The position numbers were made by a program, and so were the translations under genes. A model generated the notes under the pieces. The model worked only from the letters and a program-made list of their open reading frames with translations. It made no database searches and was not told where the DNA came from. 64,000 nucleotides of DNA. It comes from Kribbella sp. VKM Ac-2568. GTDB taxonomy: Bacteria > Actinomycetota > Actinomycetes > Propionibacteriales > Kribbellaceae. The DNA lies in the NCBI RefSeq assembly GCF_004345365.1, contig NZ_SLVF01000007.1:62001-126000 (forward strand), in the 5' to 3' direction. This document shows, in pieces, positions 56,118-64,000 of this stretch; the first letter of the stretch is position 1; every line of letters begins with the position of its first letter.

Positions 56118-57311
56118 ATGGGATCACCCCTGCGCCTCGCGCTCACGACGTACTCCGTCAAGCCACGCGGTGGCGTCGTCCACACCCTTGAGCTGGCGGA
56201 GGCGTTGCAGGCCGAGGGAGTCGACGTCACCGTGGTGGCGCTGTCCGAGAACGGCCGCGGGTTCTTCCGCGAGGTGGACGTGCCGGTGCACCTGGTCGAC
56301 GCACCGGAGCCGGCGGCCACGCTAGAGGAGCGCGTGTTCGACTCGATCGCGGCGCTCACCACCGCGCTCGGCGAGATCGGCGACCGGTTCGACATCGTGC
56401 ACAGCCAGGACTGCATCTCGGCCCGGGCCGCGGCCAGGGTGCGGGACGCCGGTACGCCGTACCGGGTGATCCGCACGGTGCACCACGTCGACGACTTCAC
56501 CACCCAGGCCCTGATCGACTGTCAGCGCAACGCGATCCTCGAGCCTGACGACGTCCTCGTCGTGAGTCGGGGCTGGCAGCAACAACTGCTGGACGACTAC
56601 GGAGTCAAGGCCGACATCGTCACCAACGGGGTACGCACCGACCGGTTCGGCGCCGGTATCACCGAGCAACGCCGGCAGGAACTCCGTGATCGCATCGGTG
56701 CCGGTGACCGGTTCCTCTACCTGACCGTGGGCGGCATCGAGCCCCGCAAGGGCACCGCCCATCTGATCGATGCGATGGCGCAGTTGAAGGCGACGCACCC
56801 GCACCCACCCATGCTGGCGATCGTCGGCGGCCACTCGTTCCAGGATTACCGGGCGTACCGCCAAGGAGTGCTCGACTCGCTGGAATCGAACGGGCTGCGG
56901 CTCGACGAGGACGTCGTACTCCTCGGCACTGTCTCCCACGACGAACTGCCGGAGTGGTTCGCCGCCGCGGACGGCTTCGCCTTCCCGTCGATCAAGGAGG
57001 GCTGGGGCCTGGTCGTCCTCGAAGCCATGGCTGCCGGTCTCCCTGTCGTCACTTCCGACATCGACGTCTTCCACGAGTTCCTCACGCACGAGCGGGACGC
57101 GCTCATGACCAGGGCCGGCGACTCCGACTCCCTGTCCCGGGGCCTGGCTCGGCTGGTCGACGATGCGGCCACGCGGCAGCGGCTCGCCGAGCGCGGGCCG
57201 AAGGTCGCCGCCTCTTACTCGTGGGCCGGCACCGCCGCGCAACACCTCGACGTCTACCGGCGCGCGCTCGACAACGCGTCGCCGGAACCCGTCCGTCCAT
57301 CAACCAGTTAA
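56118..57311 (+). CDS. Glycosyltransferase, MSMEG_0565 family (Nit1C cluster)
   Basis: 397-residue GT-B glycosyltransferase (GT4 type): LRLALTTYSVKPRGGVVHTLELAEAL at the N terminus, HSQDCISARAA, VTNGVRTDRF, and the donor-binding C half YLTVGGIEPRKGT...FPSIKEGWGLVVLEAMAAGLPVVTSD. The opening and the GFFREV segment are those of the MSMEG_0565 group found with Nit1 nitrilases. It starts 10 bp after fdrA. The acceptor is unknown; glycosylation may cap or export a product. Confidence 0.87.
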   Translation: MGSPLRLALTTYSVKPRGGVVHTLELAEALQAEGVDVTVVALSENGRGFFREVDVPVHLVDAPEPAATLEERVFDSIAALTTALGEIGDRFDIVHSQDCISARAAARVRDAGTPYRVIRTVHHVDDFTTQALIDCQRNAILEPDDVLVVSRGWQQQLLDDYGVKADIVTNGVRTDRFGAGITEQRRQELRDRIGAGDRFLYLTVGGIEPRKGTAHLIDAMAQLKATHPHPPMLAIVGGHSFQDYRAYRQGVLDSLESNGLRLDEDVVLLGTVSHDELPEWFAAADGFAFPSIKEGWGLVVLEAMAAGLPVVTSDIDVFHEFLTHERDALMTRAGDSDSLSRGLARLVDDAATRQRLAERGPKVAASYSWAGTAAQHLDVYRRALDNASPEPVRPSTS

Positions 57312-57323
57312 GGAGACACGACC

Positions 57324-57512
57324 ATGTCGAGCACCGTCACGCCAGCAGCAGCTCAGCGGGTCCCTGCCTGGGCCTATCTCACCGCCCTGCTGGCCATGCT
57401 GCTGCTGTACCTGATGCTCCAGGACAACGGCGCCCTGCTGTCAGGCATCGCGCCGTACGTCCACGAGTTCACCCACGACGGCCGTCACGCGCTCGGCGTG
57501 CCGTGCCACTAG
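57324..57512 (+). CDS. cbtB: Cobalt transporter subunit CbtB
   Basis: 62 residues: one transmembrane helix (WAYLTALLAMLLLYLML) and the diagnostic C terminus HEFTHDGRHALGVPCH with metal-binding His/Cys. CbtB pairs with CbtA in cobalt import and is often under a B12 riboswitch; none is present here because it lies 12 bp after the glycosyltransferase in the cluster operon. A role in supplying cobalt to nitrile hydratase is likely. Confidence 0.92.
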   Translation: MSSTVTPAAAQRVPAWAYLTALLAMLLLYLMLQDNGALLSGIAPYVHEFTHDGRHALGVPCH

Positions 57513-57523
57513 GCAGTGACCCG

Positions 57524-58285
57524 ATGAGCCTGTGGCCAACCACGCTTCGAGCCTCACTCATGGGCGGAGCCGCGGCGGGTGGCGCCGCCGCGGTCTTCTC
57601 CCTGCTCGTCGTCGAGCCGACGATCCGGATCGCGCTGGCGGTGGAGGAGGGCCGTGCGACGGCCGAGCACTCGCACAGCGGCCCCACCCCCGAACACACC
57701 CACGACGCAGAACTCGTCGGCCGTGGCCTGCAGCAGGTGGGAGGCGCGCTCGCGGTGATCGCCGCGGCGCTGCTGCTCTCGCTCGTGTACGCCGTCGTCC
57801 TGGCCCGCGTCCGCCGTACCTGGGACCTGGGCGAGCTGCGCAGCGCCCTGCTGGTCGCGGTGGCATGCTTCGCCGTCCTGGCCCTCGGGCCCGGTCTCAA
57901 GTACCCGGCCAACCCGCCGGCCGTGGGTGACCCGGACACGGTCACCCAGCGCACGACTCTCTACGTCACGTCGATCGTGGTTTCGGCACTGATCGCCGCG
58001 GCTGTCGTCACCGTCGTCCGCACCGGCCACCGGCGGAGCTGGTCGTCCACGCGCATCTCCTGGGCCGCCGCAGGGATTCTGGCCGTGGGCTGCGTGCTGC
58101 TGTTCGCCGGTCTGCCGGCTGCTCCCGACGCGATCCCCTCCGACGTCGGCGCAGCGCTCGTCTGGCGATTCCGGGTCCAGTCGTTAGGCCTGCTCGCCCT
58201 GCTGTGGGCGACCCTGGGGCTGGTGGCCGGCTCGGTGTTGTCACGAGCCGGCCGGCGCCCTCCGGTCACCACCACCGTCGCTTGA
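57524..58285 (+). CDS. cbtA: Cobalt transporter subunit CbtA
   Basis: 253 residues with about five transmembrane segments, an N-terminal RASLMGGAAAGGAAAVFSLLVVEP, and a His-rich periplasmic loop (EHSHSGPTPEHTHDAE) usual for CbtA. ATG 57524, 11 bp after cbtB. It closes the carbamate kinase-fdrA-glycosyltransferase-cbtBA run. Confidence 0.9.
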   Translation: MSLWPTTLRASLMGGAAAGGAAAVFSLLVVEPTIRIALAVEEGRATAEHSHSGPTPEHTHDAELVGRGLQQVGGALAVIAAALLLSLVYAVVLARVRRTWDLGELRSALLVAVACFAVLALGPGLKYPANPPAVGDPDTVTQRTTLYVTSIVVSALIAAAVVTVVRTGHRRSWSSTRISWAAAGILAVGCVLLFAGLPAAPDAIPSDVGAALVWRFRVQSLGLLALLWATLGLVAGSVLSRAGRRPPVTTTVA

Positions 58286-58361
58286 ACGATCGGTGACCCT
58301 CCTGCCTGCTTGCGGTGGACGACGCCGAAGCCGTCACTCACGAACGCATCAGCGAGCGCCC

Positions 58362-58377
58362 AGCTCGGTACCGAGCT
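58362..58377. terminator. Possible terminator hairpin between convergent genes
   Basis: AGCTCGGTACCGAGCT is a perfect 16-bp palindrome in the short gap between cbtA and gapdh, which converge. The stem is only 6 bp with a 4-base loop, so the call is weak. Confidence 0.35.
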
Positions 58378-58397
58378 CGTCGATCGTGGTCACCGGC

Positions 58398-59441
<1,044 letters not shown>

Positions 59442-59452
59442 TCAGGGCGGGT

Positions 59453-60328
59453 TCAGGGCGTCTTCGGACGGCGCTCGAGCAGCCGCCACAGCATCGGCGT
59501 GAAGATCAGCTGCATCGCCAGATCCATCTTTCCGCCGGGGCAGACGATGGTGTTCGGCCTCGACATGAACGAGTCGTGCAGCATCGACAGCAGGTAGGGG
59601 AAGTCGATCCCCTGCGGATCCTTGAAACGGATCACGAGCATCGACTCGTCCGGCGCCGGGATCGTCCTGGCGATGAAGGGATTGGACGTGTCCACCACCG
59701 GGACGCGCTGGAAGTTGACGTGGGTCCGGGAGAACTGTGGGCACATGTAGGTCACGTAGTCGTGCATCCGCCGCAGGATCGTCTCCGTCACGGCCTCGGT
59801 GGAGTAGCCGCGCTTGGCCTTGTCCCGGTGCAGCTTCTGCGTCCACTCGAGGTTGATCACGGGGACGACGCCGATCAGCAGGTCGGCGTGCCGGGCGACG
59901 TCGACCCCCTCGGTGACGACGGCACCGTGCAGCCCTTCGTAGAACAGCAGGTCGGTACCCGTCGCGAGATCCTCCCAGGGCGTGAACGTCCCGGGCTCCT
60001 GCCGGTACGGCGCGGCCTCCCCCTCGTCGTGCAGGTACCTGCGCACCCGCCCGCCACCCGTCTCGCCGTACTCGCGGAACAGCGACTCAAGTTCCTCGAA
60101 CAGGTTGGCCTCGGGGCCGAAGTGGCTGAAGGTGTGGTCACCACAGGCCAGAGCCTTCTCCATCTGCTCCTTCATGCCCATCCGGTCGTAGCGGTGGAAG
60201 CTGTCGCCCTCCACGAAGGCGGCGTTCACCTTCTCCCGCCGGAAGATCTGCTCGAAGGTGCGCATCACCGAGGTGGTGCCGGCGCCGGACGACCCGGTGA
60301 TCGCGACGACAGGGTGCTGGGTGGTCAT
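59453..60328 (-). CDS. prk: Phosphoribulokinase (proteobacterial class)
   Basis: 291 residues with P-loop AITGSSGAGTTSVMRTF and the class I PRK core (FVEGDSFHRYDR, FSHFGPEANLFEELE, WEDL...LLFYEGLHGAVV, GVVPVINLEWTQKLHRDKAKRGYS). It phosphorylates ribulose 5-phosphate to RuBP. It starts 10 bp after FBPase on the same strand. Confidence 0.97.
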   Translation of the reverse strand: MTTQHPVVAITGSSGAGTTSVMRTFEQIFRREKVNAAFVEGDSFHRYDRMGMKEQMEKALACGDHTFSHFGPEANLFEELESLFREYGETGGGRVRRYLHDEGEAAPYRQEPGTFTPWEDLATGTDLLFYEGLHGAVVTEGVDVARHADLLIGVVPVINLEWTQKLHRDKAKRGYSTEAVTETILRRMHDYVTYMCPQFSRTHVNFQRVPVVDTSNPFIARTIPAPDESMLVIRFKDPQGIDFPYLLSMLHDSFMSRPNTIVCPGGKMDLAMQLIFTPMLWRLLERRPKTP

Positions 60329-60337
60329 GGGCGCTCC

Positions 60338-61417
60338 TCAGCTGGCGGACCGGTAGAGGCCGCGGAAGCCGTACAGGGGGTGGTCCTGCTCCTCGGCGTC
60401 ACCGCCGGAGTGCTCGGCGTGGTAGCGCTCGATGCGCTCGACTTCCTCACGCGCACCGAAGATGAATCCGATCCGCTGGTGCAGCTGCGCCGGCCTGACG
60501 TCGAGCACCCGCCCGTGTCCGGTCGACGCCAGGCCGCCCGCCTGCTCGATCAGGAACGCGATCGGGTTCGCCTCGTAGAGCAGGCGCAACCTGCCTTCCT
60601 TCGCCGGGTCCTTCGAGTCGCGCGGATACAGGAACACGCCACCGCGGGTCAGGATCCGGTGGGTCTCGGCCACCAGCGAGGCGACCCAGCGCATGTTGAA
60701 GTCCTTCTGCCGAGGACCCGAGGTCCCGGCCAGACACTCGTCGACGTACCGCGCCACGGCCGGCTGCCAGAACCGCCGGTTCGAGGTGTTGATCGCGAAC
60801 TCCGCCGTCGAGGCCGGCAGCTTGATGTCCTGCCGGGTCAGCAGGAACTCGCCGACGCTCGGGTCGAGCGTGAAGGCGTGGACGCCGGTGCCCACGGTGA
60901 GGACCAGGACGGTCGACGGACCGTAGATCGCATAGCCGCCGGCAACCTGCTCGGTGCCCGGTTGCAGGAAGTCGCCGGGCTGGGCGTGGGCGCCGGGCAC
61001 CGGTGCGCGGAGGATCGAGAAGATGCTGCCGACCGACACGTTGACGTCGATGTTCGACGACCCGTCGAGCGGGTCGAACGTCAGCAGGTACTGCCCCCGC
61101 GGATGGCGCGACGGGATGGCGTAGGGCAGGTCGAGCTCTTCGGACGCCATGCCGGTGAGCATCCCGCCGCCCTCGTTCGTCCGCAGGAAGATGTCGTTGG
61201 CCAGCACGTCGAGCTTCTGCTGCTGCTCGCCCTGGACGTTGACGACGTCGTTGCCTCCGAGCACACCGGTGAGGGCGCCGGTGGTGATCCGGTGCGAGAT
61301 CGCCTTGCAGGCAAGGGCGACGTCGGCGATCAGTGAGCTGAGGTCCGCGCACAGGCCGGGATGACGTCGCCGCTCCTCGGCCAGGAACTGGGTCAACGTC
61401 GAGCGTTCGGTCGGCAT
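60338..61417 (-). CDS. fbp: Fructose-1,6-bisphosphatase, class I
   Basis: 359 residues: metal-binding [34 protein letters not shown], and substrate loop [40 protein letters not shown] 61417 follows AGGAG; GTG 61423 is possible. It heads the fbp-prk-gap operon and is divergent from the aldolase-like gene. Confidence 0.97.
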   Translation of the reverse strand: MPTERSTLTQFLAEERRRHPGLCADLSSLIADVALACKAISHRITTGALTGVLGGNDVVNVQGEQQQKLDVLANDIFLRTNEGGGMLTGMASEELDLPYAIPSRHPRGQYLLTFDPLDGSSNIDVNVSVGSIFSILRAPVPGAHAQPGDFLQPGTEQVAGGYAIYGPSTVLVLTVGTGVHAFTLDPSVGEFLLTRQDIKLPASTAEFAINTSNRRFWQPAVARYVDECLAGTSGPRQKDFNMRWVASLVAETHRILTRGGVFLYPRDSKDPAKEGRLRLLYEANPIAFLIEQAGGLASTGHGRVLDVRPAQLHQRIGFIFGAREEVERIERYHAEHSGGDAEEQDHPLYGFRGLYRSAS

Positions 61418-61480
61418 CGGCACTCCTCGCGTGGATTAGTGGGCTGGCCCGTCCAGCACACCTCGCGCCGGAGCTGCGGG

Positions 61481-61510
61481 CATCCACCCCAGGGGTGACC
61501 GCAGGGGTGG
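61481..61510. promoter_or_regulatory. Motif shared by the two CBB promoter regions (second location)
   Basis: CATCCACCCC (61481) and the two-part repeat AGGGGTGACC / GCAGGGGTGG lie in the divergent fbp/aldolase-like promoter region, with a further GCAGGGGTGA at 61569-61578. CACCCCAGGGGTG (61485-61497) is itself a palindrome. The same 10-mers occur in the response regulator/epimerase promoter at 28855-28867. Confidence 0.35.
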
Positions 61511-61645
61511 TCGCAGGGTTCGCTCGGGACAGGTGGTCAACGGGCAAAGGTCACCCGCGACCTCAGCCGCAGGGGTGAGGGGCCCAGCGGCGTTGACTCG
61601 TAGCGTCGAACGGGACACCGCCACCCTTCGTTGCAAGGAGTCCTG

Positions 61646-62557
61646 ATGCGCACGATCGAGGAGACCGCGGCGGCGATCCTGGCACCGCCCAAGGGGATGC
61701 TGGTCGCCGACGAGTACGCCGAGGCGCTCGTCCCGAGCACGGCAGAGCTGGCGCTGCGCGAAACAGCGCTGACAGACCACATCTCTGCCCTGCTCCTGAC
61801 AGCGGAGACGTTCGCGGCGACACTGCCGCTGCGCCGGCAGCTGTCCGAGTCGCCGGCCGCGCCGCCACTGGTCGGAGTACGGATGGCGCCGACCGGGACC
61901 GGCGTCCGAGACCGGCTTGTCGAGGCGGCGCGGGACGGCGCCTCGTTCGTGGAATGGCGCGCCCACCTCTCTCCCCTGGACGTGCCCCACGGCGCCACCC
62001 ACATCGAGGCCGACAAGCTCGCTTCCGCTGCGGCAGCAACCCAGGCGGCGGGTCTCCTGCCGGTCCTGACGATCGCCATGCCGGATCTCGGCTCGTCCAG
62101 CATCACCGTGAACCAGGCCACGACCACCAACGCCCTGCTGGCCCTGCGCGACCAGCTCCAGCGGACCGGCGTCGATGCCCGACAGCTTCTGATCCGGGTC
62201 AACATGGTTGTCGCCGGGCTGTCGCACCCGTCCCCCGCCGCTCCGGACCAGGTGGCCCGACAGACCCTGCAGCTGCTGGAGTGGGCCCTGCCGAGCGGTA
62301 CGCCCGGCGTACTCCTGCTGTCCGGCGGGCAGTCGCTCGACCAAGCCTGCGCGAACCTCGGTGCGGTCAGCGCGCTCGCCGCAGAGCAGGGCGTGCCGTG
62401 GCGGGTGACCTTCGGGTTCTCGCGGGCTCTGGTGGCCGCGGCGAGCGGTGCTCCTGGCGATGACGATGCCGCCGCGCGTCAGTTGCTCGTGCAGAGTGCT
62501 CGCCGGGCGAGCGAGTCGACGACGGCTGCTCGCGTCCCCGAGAAGGCGGGTTCGTGA
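61646..62557 (+). CDS. Degenerate class I fructose-bisphosphate aldolase-like protein (probable pseudoenzyme)
   Basis: 303 residues, recognisably the aldolase fold: GMLVADEYAEAL, GVLLLSGGQS and VTFGFSRALVAAA keep the Asp33-, Ser271- and Arg303-type positions. The active-site lysines are gone: GIKVD has become GVRMA, AKWRAVF has become VEWRAHL, and the Schiff-base VLKPNFV has become LIRVNMV. The VEPEVL glutamates are lost too. It cannot do Schiff-base chemistry at the normal site but could still bind sugar phosphates. ATG 61646 follows AAGGAG; its stop overlaps the HAD start (GTGA). Confidence 0.85.
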   Translation: MRTIEETAAAILAPPKGMLVADEYAEALVPSTAELALRETALTDHISALLLTAETFAATLPLRRQLSESPAAPPLVGVRMAPTGTGVRDRLVEAARDGASFVEWRAHLSPLDVPHGATHIEADKLASAAAATQAAGLLPVLTIAMPDLGSSSITVNQATTTNALLALRDQLQRTGVDARQLLIRVNMVVAGLSHPSPAAPDQVARQTLQLLEWALPSGTPGVLLLSGGQSLDQACANLGAVSALAAEQGVPWRVTFGFSRALVAAASGAPGDDDAAARQLLVQSARRASESTTAARVPEKAGS

Positions 62558-63576
62558 GCGCAGCCCGCAGGCCGTTGGTGGCGAACTACCGCGGAGTGAT
62601 CTGCGACCTGGATGGTGTCGTATACCGGGGGTCGAAGGAGGTGCCCGGCGCGATCGCGGACCTCAACACCGTGGTCGCCGGCATGCCGGTGGCGTTCGCG
62701 ACGAACAACGCGTCCAGGCCGCCGGCCGCGGTCGCCCACCATCTCCGGCGGTTGGGACTGGAACCTGCCGCCTGGTCCGTCGTCACGAGCGCGCAGGCCG
62801 CGGCGGCATACCTGGCAGGCCGGCTGTCGCCGGGCACCCCGGTGCTCGCGGTCGGTGGTCCGGGCGTCGCCGAGGGGCTGACCGAGGCTGGTCTGACTCC
62901 GCTCGGCGTAGCGGAGCTTTCCGGTACGACGGCTGTCGAAGCCGTGGTTCAGGGGGCCGGTCAGGAGGTGAGCTGGCGCGAGCTCGCGGAAGTGGGCTAT
63001 CTCGTTCAGGCAGGTGCGATCTGGGTTGCGACCAACCTGGATGCGACTATCCCGACCTCGCGGGGACAGGCTCCCGGCAACGGAGCTCTCGTCGGGGCGG
63101 TGCGGACGACGACCCCGGCCGTCCCCCACGTCACCGGCAAGCCGGAAGCGGCGTTGTTCGACTTCGCGCGTTCCCGGCTCGGCACCGAGCGGGACGCGAC
63201 CATCGTGGTGGGCGACCGGCTCGAGACCGACATCGCCGGTGCGCGCTCGGCGGGACTCGACTCGATGTTCGTGCTGGGCGGGTCCAGCACCCTGCAGGAT
63301 CTCGCCTTCGCCGAAAAGAACTCCCGGCCGACGTACTTCGCGTTCGGTCTCAGCGGTCTACTCCAGCCGGGGCTGTGCCGCCTCGAGCAGACCGACGGGA
63401 TCGTGGACCTCACGCCGACTGGTGCGCTCGCAGTACTCGAGGCAGTCGAACCAGTACGACTCCTGCAAGCCGTGATCACGCTCGCTTGGGACGCCCTCGA
63501 CCGCGGCAGGGCACTGCTCGACGACGAGGCGATGTGGACGGATCTCGAGTGCCGCATGGGCGTTATCCGTCCCTGA
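62554..63576 (+). CDS. HAD-IIA phosphatase (phosphoglycolate/p-nitrophenyl-phosphatase-like)
   Basis: 340 residues: nucleophile VICDLDGVVYRG, Thr/Asn motif AFATNNASRPP, cap domain, Lys in VTGKPEAALFDFA and VVGDRLETDIAGA. Members dephosphorylate 2-phosphoglycolate, glycerol phosphate or similar. Beside CBB genes, removal of 2-phosphoglycolate from RuBisCO oxygenation is the natural proposal. An extra 60-residue C-terminal helix pair (LLQAVITLAWDALDRGRALL) is not part of the HAD core. It is coupled to the aldolase-like protein. Confidence 0.88.
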   Translation: MSAARRPLVANYRGVICDLDGVVYRGSKEVPGAIADLNTVVAGMPVAFATNNASRPPAAVAHHLRRLGLEPAAWSVVTSAQAAAAYLAGRLSPGTPVLAVGGPGVAEGLTEAGLTPLGVAELSGTTAVEAVVQGAGQEVSWRELAEVGYLVQAGAIWVATNLDATIPTSRGQAPGNGALVGAVRTTTPAVPHVTGKPEAALFDFARSRLGTERDATIVVGDRLETDIAGARSAGLDSMFVLGGSSTLQDLAFAEKNSRPTYFAFGLSGLLQPGLCRLEQTDGIVDLTPTGALAVLEAVEPVRLLQAVITLAWDALDRGRALLDDEAMWTDLECRMGVIRP

Positions 63577-64000
63577 GGGCACCCTCGACGGCGCGACCCA
63601 GCCCGAGGAGCGGACCGTCGGTTCCTGGCCGGCCGAGCAGCTCCAGTCCGACCGGCAGCCCGGCGTCCGTCGTACCGGCGGGCAGGGTCAGCGCCGGTAG
63701 ATCGGCCTGCGACGCGATCAACGTGTTGACAGGAAGGAGCCGGCTGGGGAGCGACTCGCGGTTGCGGTCTCGAAGGGGTGCCGGCACCCGCACGGTCGGG
63801 TAGACAAGGGCGTCCAGGCGGAGACTCCTCATCTCGCGCACGACTGCGTCCTGCAGCCGGCGTCGGTTCGCCAGTCGCTCGGCACGCAGCTGGACGCTGG
63901 ACTGGCTGCGCGTCGCGAGCAGCTCGGCCAGGTCGAGCGATTCGGGGAACACCTCGGCGTAGTACAGGTCGAGGAAGGAGCTGCTGCCGAGCTCGGGGCG
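63563..64000 (-). CDS. Amidase (amidase-signature family), C-terminal part
   Basis: The frame runs off the right edge; only about 145 C-terminal residues are present, so the catalytic Ser-Ser-Lys region is outside. DALVYPTVRVPAP, LIASQADLPALTLPAG and GLPVGLELLGRPGTDGPLL are typical of the end of amidase-signature enzymes. With nitrile hydratase in the window, an amidase is a natural next step, but it is about 27 kb away, carries no visible operator here and may be unrelated. It overlaps the HAD stop by 14 bp. Confidence 0.82.
   Translation of the reverse strand, partial: RPELGSSSFLDLYYAEVFPESLDLAELLATRSQSSVQLRAERLANRRRLQDAVVREMRSLRLDALVYPTVRVPAPLRDRNRESLPSRLLPVNTLIASQADLPALTLPAGTTDAGLPVGLELLGRPGTDGPLLGLGRAVEGALRDG

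Noticed and set aside
57312-57323. Cobalamin riboswitch for cbtBA
   Set aside because: Only 12 bp separate cbtB from the glycosyltransferase stop, so there is no room for a leader.

Overview
High-GC chromosomal DNA of an actinobacterium, inferred from roughly 70% GC, frequent GTG/TTG starts, MSMEG-type protein families and four large LuxR-family (LAL) regulators. No species is assigned. No tRNA, rRNA, CRISPR array, transposase or phage gene was recognised, and no gene-free stretch exceeds about 300 bases.

Layout. (1) 0-17 kb: accessory/regulatory region with four LAL regulators, a Tat-exported epoxide-hydrolase-like protein, a frameshifted cation/proton antiporter, a NiCoT nickel/cobalt permease, a cupin and a DUF4331 protein. 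(2) 17-22 kb: a truncated globin whose 5' end is damaged, a ferredoxin sulfite/nitrite reductase, a MarR/OhrR regulator divergent from a rhodanese, a BlaI-type regulator and a hemerythrin-like protein. (3) 22-32 kb: a Calvin-Benson-Bassham (CBB) block with red-type RuBisCO (rbcL, rbcS, cbbX), CbbR, class I aldolase, a GAF histidine kinase with NarL-type regulator, then ribulose-phosphate epimerase, transketolase and CbbY. (4) 32-58 kb: the remarkable part, described below. (5) 58-64 kb: a second CBB block with FBPase, phosphoribulokinase and GAPDH, divergent from a degenerate aldolase-like protein and a HAD phosphatase; an amidase runs off the right edge.

The 32-58 kb region joins modules normally seen apart. 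They are: a cobalt-type nitrile hydratase with its activator; OsmC; a CoA-disulfide-reductase-like flavoprotein; five tightly coupled genes that look like a bacterial coenzyme M pathway (ComA-type phosphosulfolactate synthase, two aspartase/fumarase-superfamily lyases, a fold-type-II PLP enzyme and one unknown protein); homologues of the oxamate carbamoyltransferase system (DUF1116, DUF2877, FdrA) with carbamate kinase; most of the Nit1C cluster (Sll0783, Sll0787, GNAT, radical SAM and glycosyltransferase families) without its nitrilase; and the cobalt transporter CbtBA.

I find a 17-bp motif, repeated in tandem with an exact 20-bp period, in the promoter regions of the transcription units of this block (six places between 34.5 and 53.5 kb). 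It suggests that one regulator, perhaps the SARP/ATPase protein encoded in the middle, controls the whole block as one regulon. My working hypothesis is a CoM-linked pathway for a nitrile/amide or C-N compound that ends in carbamoyl phosphate (ATP, NH3, CO2), with the CO2 available to the flanking CBB genes. The individual families are known; the combination, the shared operator and the substrate are inference.
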